This document shows positions 58,839-64,000 of a stretch of 64,000 nt of DNA, piece by piece. The stretch lies in the NCBI GenBank assembly GCA_025765615.1, contig JAIVFJ010000137.1, positions 62,001 to 126,000 of the forward strand. The letters are read 5' to 3'. The DNA is from Zopfochytrium polystomum. Taxonomy: Eukaryota; Chytridiomycota; Chytridiomycetes; Chytridiales; Chytridiaceae. The notes below the pieces were generated by a model. The model saw only the letters and a list, made by a program, of their open reading frames with translations, made no database searches and had not been told where the DNA came from. Both the position numbers and the translations under genes were made by a program. The number at the start of each line of letters is the position of its first letter. Within the stretch, counting starts at the first letter, position 1.

Positions 58839-60117
58839 AATTTCCCATGTCACAGACATGAAAGTTTCCATTGCATGATTGCCAGAGGGGTGTTTGTGGA
58901 GCCAGGGGACAATGGGGACCATAATGGAATCACAGGCATGCCAGCTCAACCTCTTGTTGTCAGAGTCAAACAGCTGTGTGGGCAGGCACCTCCAGGGTGC
59001 TTGCACAGGCACAGCGTCTTGCTATACCCAGAGTTGCTTCAGGATAAGGCTTGGTGGTTTGCTTAACCAGAGTTCTGAATTCCATTGTTGTGCCCTGAAA
59101 TATTCAAGTTAAAGCAAAGCCATGAAACTTTCAAGCAAAATATGCCACTGGGTGAGATTTTACATTGTTTTAAGCACCGTGCCCGCCCTAAACCGGTCAG
59201 ATAAAGCACCAGTTTGGTCAATCCGCTGAGCCTTACTTCAGGATGGACCAGGAGCCAGCTGCCACTCATCAGCAATCTGCAGGTATGGGTAAGGCGCTGA
59301 GGGTGGCGGCAGAGGGAGTTCAAGTGTCCAAGCAGCTGCACAACAAAGCTGTTATTTGGTTGTACAATGAGGCTGCTATTGAGAGGTGAAACATACCAGG
59401 AAGTTTGTGTCTGTACCACGTTCAGGCTTGTGCACACACAGGTAAGGTTTCAGACTGTTGAGGAATTCTCGAGATACGACCCAAAACCTGGCCTAGGTAA
59501 AGTCTGGTTTTTCCTATTTTTGTCCCATTACTGTCCCACAACCAGCCAGGACTATTAAAAAAAAAAATCTAAAAAAAAGTCCTGGAAAGGCCTTCATTTT
59601 TTTTTTCTTTTTCCTTTTTTTCTATCAATATTTGGTCGGGCTTGGTCCTGTCCTGCTATGAACTGGTGCGGAACCAATTTTTTGAGAAATCCCAACACAC
59701 TGGCCAGGGAGATCAACCTCAAAAGACAAAGAACAATAAGATGGCCCTGAGAGAGAGCTTTATTGAGGAAAGTAAGGTAGAACATAGACAAAGAGAAAGG
59801 GATAAGGGAATGGGTGGCAGTGTTTATAGCAGTCAAGGAGAAAAAGTAAAGACAAGAAGAAAGAAAGAAAGACAGGAAGAAGATGAAACAACACAAAAGA
59901 ATTGAAAAAAGGAGAAAGGAAAGGAAGGAACAATTTGTAAGGCTACAGCCAATGGCAAAAGGGAGCAACATCAACCAAAGCAACAAAAAGAGGATAAGTA
60001 GGAAAAACAAAGGGGTGTGTCCTCTACGCTGTGGCCCAGTCAGCATAAACAAATGATAACCCTCGCCCCCTCAACAACAACGAAAAAGAAAAATAAACAC
60101 GCTATTTACCTTATACA
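58839..60117. other. No gene seen
   Basis: Purine-rich block 59820-59960 and T-rich 59598-59625; only short frames. Confidence 0.5.
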
Positions 60118-60360
60118 GGTCTCATCAAAGCACATCAAAGTACATCGAGACAGTCTCTGGCGCGCCTTTTATGGGCGCGTCAAACTCCCACCCTCGCGGG
60201 AAAACGTCCAAATTGACAGTGTGGATCGGCCGACTCCTCGTGTGCCGGTGCGCCTGTCACCGCGACAAGGGCGAGATTGTGACCGTCGCGCACAAGGACG
60301 GGTGGGTTTCAGAAGGCAGCCTCGTTTCCCACGGGCTGCGTTTTGCCGACTGGTGGGCTA
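60118..60360 (+). pseudogene. GC-rich gene fragment, second copy
   Basis: Shares IKVHRDSLWR (about 30 bp) with 54430-54460, then holds IVTVAHKDGWVSEGSLVSHG and LRFADWWA in another frame. Stands out as GC-rich DNA in AT-rich surroundings. Family unknown. Confidence 0.35.
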
Positions 60361-60593
60361 GTGTTGTTTTTTTTTTTTTTTTTTGGTTTTGCTGTTCTTT
60401 CGCACCAGCACAATAATTGCTCCTGCAACGAAGAGCGACCACCTGCCTTGTCATTTTTTTGCGTGTTCTTTCTTCAGATTTGCATCTTTTTTTCGCTAAA
60501 GGCTTCAAAGAAAAAGCCCACAAAAAAACAATTTTGGTACAGAAACCGAGACAACGCACAAAACCGAGCCCCCCACAATTATGTCTCTTTACT

Positions 60594-60894
60594 TCAGCGC
60601 CGGGTGACGCGGACCGTCAGGTACCCGTTCGGGGTCAGGTCGAGGAAGCTAGCCTTGAGCGTCAGCTCGCGCGTGTCCTGCACGCCGACGGGGAGTCCGC
60701 CAAAGTCGAACTCGGCGTACCCGATGCCGTCCGTGTCGAGCACGTCTTTGTCCAGCACGTGGAAGTGGATCTTGTGGTGGTGGTCGTAGTTGCTGCAGTT
60801 GTTCGTTGGTTGTTGGTTTTTTTGGGGTTTGGGTTTTTGAAGAATAGTGGTTGGCCGTCAGCAATGTTAGAGAGTGCGAGAGAGTGCGAGAGAG

Positions 60895-60956
<62 letters not shown>

Positions 60957-61547
60957 CGGATAGGGCGATCATCGTGGTCGCGCGCATTGCCACACACACA
61001 CACAAACACACGCGCGCATATGGGCGGGACGCCTTCACGCACACGCGCAACTCACAAGGTGAAGGTCTGGTTCCACGCCGGGTTGGCGGCCTGGATAGTG
61101 GAGGTCTTTTGCTTGTAGTTCTTGTCGTCAAGCCAGAGCTCGACGAACGCGTCGTTGTTGGCTGGTGTGGAAGTGAGCGAGCGAGGGAAAGAGTAAGGAA
61201 GGGATCGTGTGTGTGCGTCAGTACGGTTCGCTTGAAGGGGCTCATGAAATCGCGCGAACATGCGTGCACGCATGGTTCGCTGCGAAGGTAGGGAGGGAGG
61301 GGATGATGGGTGGGCGGTGTGTGTGTGTCCTCCCCGCCCACACACACGCAGTTCGGGGGTGGGTGGGTATCGGAGGCACTGTTTTCCTCAGAGCAACAGC
61401 CAGACGCTCGCTGAATGCAAACGCACGCATCCTGGTCGCCTCCGGAGGGAGGAAGCAAGACGCGACTTGGGTTGCGGGTACTCAACTGAAGGTGTCCTTG
61501 CGGTTCAAGTTGCGAGCCGACACGACCTGGATTTCGACGATGCCCAT
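60594..61547 (-). CDS. Small C2-domain protein
   Basis: Inferred exons: 61547-61487, 61161-61056, 60792-60594, 121 residues, i.e. one C2 domain and nothing else. MGIVEIQVVSARNLNRKDTF, then NNDAFVELWLDD, KTSTIQAANPAWNQTF, NYDHHHKIHFHVLDKDVLDT, IGYAEFDFGGLP and LTVRVTRR follow the C2 beta-sandwich order. Acidic residues sit in both calcium loops (KD, ND and DKD, DTD), so calcium or phospholipid binding is plausible. Intron 1 starts GTTGAG. Intron 2 contains an (AG)n run of about 56 bases (60897-60953). Confidence 0.85.
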
Positions 61548-61674
61548 GACGGTTGTTGTGTGTGACTGTGTGTGTGGTTTGATGGTGTGTGGGTTTCTTT
61601 GCCCCTTCTTCCCTTTATACGGTTTTTTAGTCCCTGTGGGGGGGTGTGTGGCGGCTCTTGCTGTTTGTTGTCTC

Positions 61675-61735
<61 letters not shown>

Positions 61736-62144
61736 CCTTTCTCTCTCCCTCAACGTCTCGTGCTCTCTTTCTCTCCGTCTCGCAAAAAAAAAAATCTGAA
61801 ACCCCCAACCAAAACAAACATGAATAAAACTGAGCAAAATCTGAAAAATGCATCCCACACGTTCCTTATCGCAGTCATGTGACTCGAATAGAAGGGAAAA
61901 TCGATCAACAACACCGCCACCAAAAGAAAAAAAAAAGAAAAAGAAAAAAAAACAGCACAAATTCAACAAACAAATACGATTGGAATCTCGTATCCCTTTC
62001 CGGTCCACCTTTGTCCTTGTTCACCCAGCCCCGCAAATTGCAACGGCGCCCTCCCAACAAAACAAAACGACCTGAACAGCAAGTTCCAAAAACAGTGGGC
62101 CCCGTCACAACAACAATTGATTTGCCCTTTGACCTTTGAATCTA
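61548..62144. other. Upstream of the C2 gene, low complexity
   Basis: (TG)n 61554-61580, (CT)n 61679-61729, A-rich 61924-61952. No gene supported. Confidence 0.6.
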
Positions 62145-62385
62145 TTAGGTGGAACTGACTGGTTAACAGCAAGAGGCACAAGACGGACCCGAACCTATTG
62201 AGACTGTCAGTTATCATTCTCATGATGCCCATGGGAGAGCGAGCCACCACCAATGCAGACCTGGGCACTGGCTTGCGCTGTTGACAAATACTCTGAGTAC
62301 TAAGTAGAACAGAAACCCAGTGTTAACAGTTTTCCTCCTCCTCTGCTCAAGCAGATAATATAGGAGAGGTTTTTACCCTGTGCTG
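62145..62385 (+). repeat. LTR family alpha, 5' part
   Basis: From TTAGGTGGAACTGACTGG to TTTTTACCCTGTGCTGG; 3' part missing. Confidence 0.8.
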
Positions 62386-62513
62386 GTTAGTGTTGCTTCG
62401 AATAGTTTGTGTTGTTGGATCCAGCTGGTGCTGCACAGTATGCACTGTGCAGCCTGGGCTCCATTGGGAAGAGTCCAATTACAAACTATAAAATATGTGT
62501 GATCTGTCGTTAC
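62386..62513. other. Short repeat resembling 5712-5802
   Basis: GTTGTTGGATCCAGC start and GTTACACC end. Confidence 0.4.
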
Positions 62514-62818
62514 ACCATGAAGGAATGTTCTAGAAGGTTCCAGAGGTTTCCAGAGGGTGATTCATAACATCATCTCCCCCTTTTAGGCCTCTTCTGCAAC
62601 TTGGTGGGGTACCTGGTCTTGAACTTGAGCAGAAGGTCTTGGCAGTGAGTGAGGTTTGACTCAGGTTCCCAGGTGTTGTCAGCATCTGAGTAACCTTTCC
62701 ACTTGACAAGGAACTTGAGTGTCCTTCCAAACCACTTGGCATCCAAGATTTGTTCAACCTCAAATTCCTCTTCACCTTCTACCTCAACTGGAGGAGGAGG
62801 AGGAACAACTCTGCCTGG
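62514..62818 (-). mobile_element. Chromovirus 3' end fragment
   Basis: Contains the LTR edge (..GATTCATAACA at about 62569) and the chromodomain end of pol (62570-62815), nearly identical to chromovirus 2. Cut off at CTGCCTGG by the next LTR. Confidence 0.85.
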
Positions 62819-63229
62819 TGTTAGGTGTGACTGGTTAGCAGCAAGAGGCACAAGATGGACCGAACCTATTGTGACTGTCAGTTATTGTTCTCACGATGCC
62901 CATGGGAGAGCGAGCCACTGCCAATGCAGACCTGGGCACTGGCTTGAGCTGATGACAAATACTCTGAGTATTAAGTGGAACAGAAACCCCGTGTCAACAG
63001 GTTTCCTCCTCCTCTGCTCAAGCAGATAATATAGGAGAGGTTTTTACCCTGTGCTGGTCACGCTTGCCTAGCAACTATTACAGTGTGTATATCATCATCA
63101 TGTATCAATAATTCATAACAGAGTTTTTTTTTTCCTTTCTCTCCAAGTTGGGGAGAAGGACCACCCACAAACACACATCTCTACTTCATTCACTCCTTCC
63201 ACTCACTCACTCAGAGTAGACTGTTTACA
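62819..63229 (+). repeat. LTR family alpha, near full length
   Basis: TGTTAGGTGTGACTGG.. to ..ACTGTTTACA, 411 bp. Flanks CCTGG and CATCA differ, and the chromovirus sequence does not resume after it, so a rearrangement followed insertion. Confidence 0.85.
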
Positions 63230-63539
63230 CATCAGCGTGGCTGCTATCTGGCTGCATCAACCACAGATTCTAGCTCCAAAAAACACTCTCTACCACCTCC
63301 AACAAACAGAATCAGCATAGCTCAACTTTAGAAACCATTTCGTTTGGGAGGCCCAAAATTTTCGACGCCCTCTCCCAGCCGACCCTGTCATTCAATCCAG
63401 GCTTGCTATAGTGCATTTGAAAGCCGTGAATTTCCTCTTTCCAACAAGTTATCACAGAGCTCTCTACATTGTCTCTACGGAATTTGACTGATCGCTGAAG
63501 TCAAAAATGCTTCCTCAACTTTGAGTGACATCGTCGCAA
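63230..63539. other. No gene seen
   Basis: AT-rich; may belong to the repeat that follows. Confidence 0.4.
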
Positions 63540-64000
63540 CGGAGAGAAGTGATCAGAGGACCCCTTTGCATATCCGTATTCTCCTGCTTCCGCTCTTTCG
63601 ATTGATATCTAACGCGCCCCGCGACAACGCCCACAGCAGGAGCTACAAGAGATTTCGATAAGGGGGTCCAAAAGTCGAACAACCACTACCGCCAACCACA
63701 ATTTTGTCCTTTCTTGTGTGACAAGTCACACCAGCTGGACACCAAATTGCTCTAAGTTCACTCTATTCCACTCTTCAACACTCCTCAATGGAAAACACAA
63801 CCAAACTGTCGATTCTCAGCCTGAAATTTGGCACACAGTCGCTATCCAACAGTGCCAATCTGCTATTCTGATTTCAGAATTTTCGGTCCATCAATCAGCT
63901 TGCAACAAGCATTGTGTGCAACACACATCTTCTATTCTGGACCATTTCTCCATCAAGTAGAGCATCGAAACAACTCCTAGAGTCATCACTATTTGTCACT
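63540..64000 (+). repeat. Dispersed repeat, copy B
   Basis: Matches the minus strand of 34340-34790 in order (GAAGTGATCAGAGGAC, TTGATATCTA, CAGGAGCTACAAGAG, CAGCCTGAAATTTGGCACACAG, TTGTGTGCAACACACATCTT). Runs to the window edge. Confidence 0.65.

Overview
The window reads as nuclear DNA of a fungus. The evidence is a five-domain AROM polypeptide, a fungal-type heat shock factor, a GH28 polygalacturonase, a WSC-domain secreted protease, an EEF1A lysine methyltransferase, MSH3 with many short spliceosomal introns, and a chromodomain Ty3/gypsy element with Tf1-like self-priming signals. Gene style (intron-dense, some exons of 13 to 44 nt, GC-rich coding islands in AT-richer repeat DNA) suggests an early-diverging lineage such as a chytrid; that placement is inference.

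Layout. 1-5.1 kb: 5' part of MSH3 and an unrecognised seven-exon gene. 5.1-11.2 kb: repeat land with a solo LTR (GATGG target duplication), a LINE remnant and a degenerate piggyBac-like element. 11.5-25.8 kb: gene island with a heat shock factor, AROM, a mitochondrially targeted SPFH protein whose tail resembles the C-terminus of Cox1, and an EFM5-type methyltransferase. 26-35 kb: a very young full-length chromovirus (5-bp ACTTT duplication) nested in a LINE, next to copia-like debris. 35.3-41.9 kb: a large WSC plus S41-like protease gene with Asp/Lys-rich inserts. 42.3-49.6 kb: GC hairpin cluster and a large DDE-transposase-like gene interrupted by a second, internally deleted chromovirus (CCCAC duplication). 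50.7-52.3 kb: polygalacturonase. 52.4-60.5 kb: low-complexity DNA, repeat fragments, a tRNA-Pro and a decayed tRNA-Ala. 60.6-61.5 kb: a small C2-domain gene. 62-64 kb: LTR and chromovirus fragments and one arm of a 30-kb-spaced inverted repeat.

All nine host protein genes lie on the minus strand. For the heat shock factor, AROM, EFM5, GH28, C2 and unrecognised genes I placed every intron by joining GT and AG borders so that the frame and the family motifs continue, and each total is an exact multiple of three. The MSH3 exons in the window chain in frame up to the window edge. The SPFH gene closes only if one base of a G6 run is ignored. The protease start and the transposase exon map are not fully resolved. 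No expression data were available, so exon maps are inferred from sequence.
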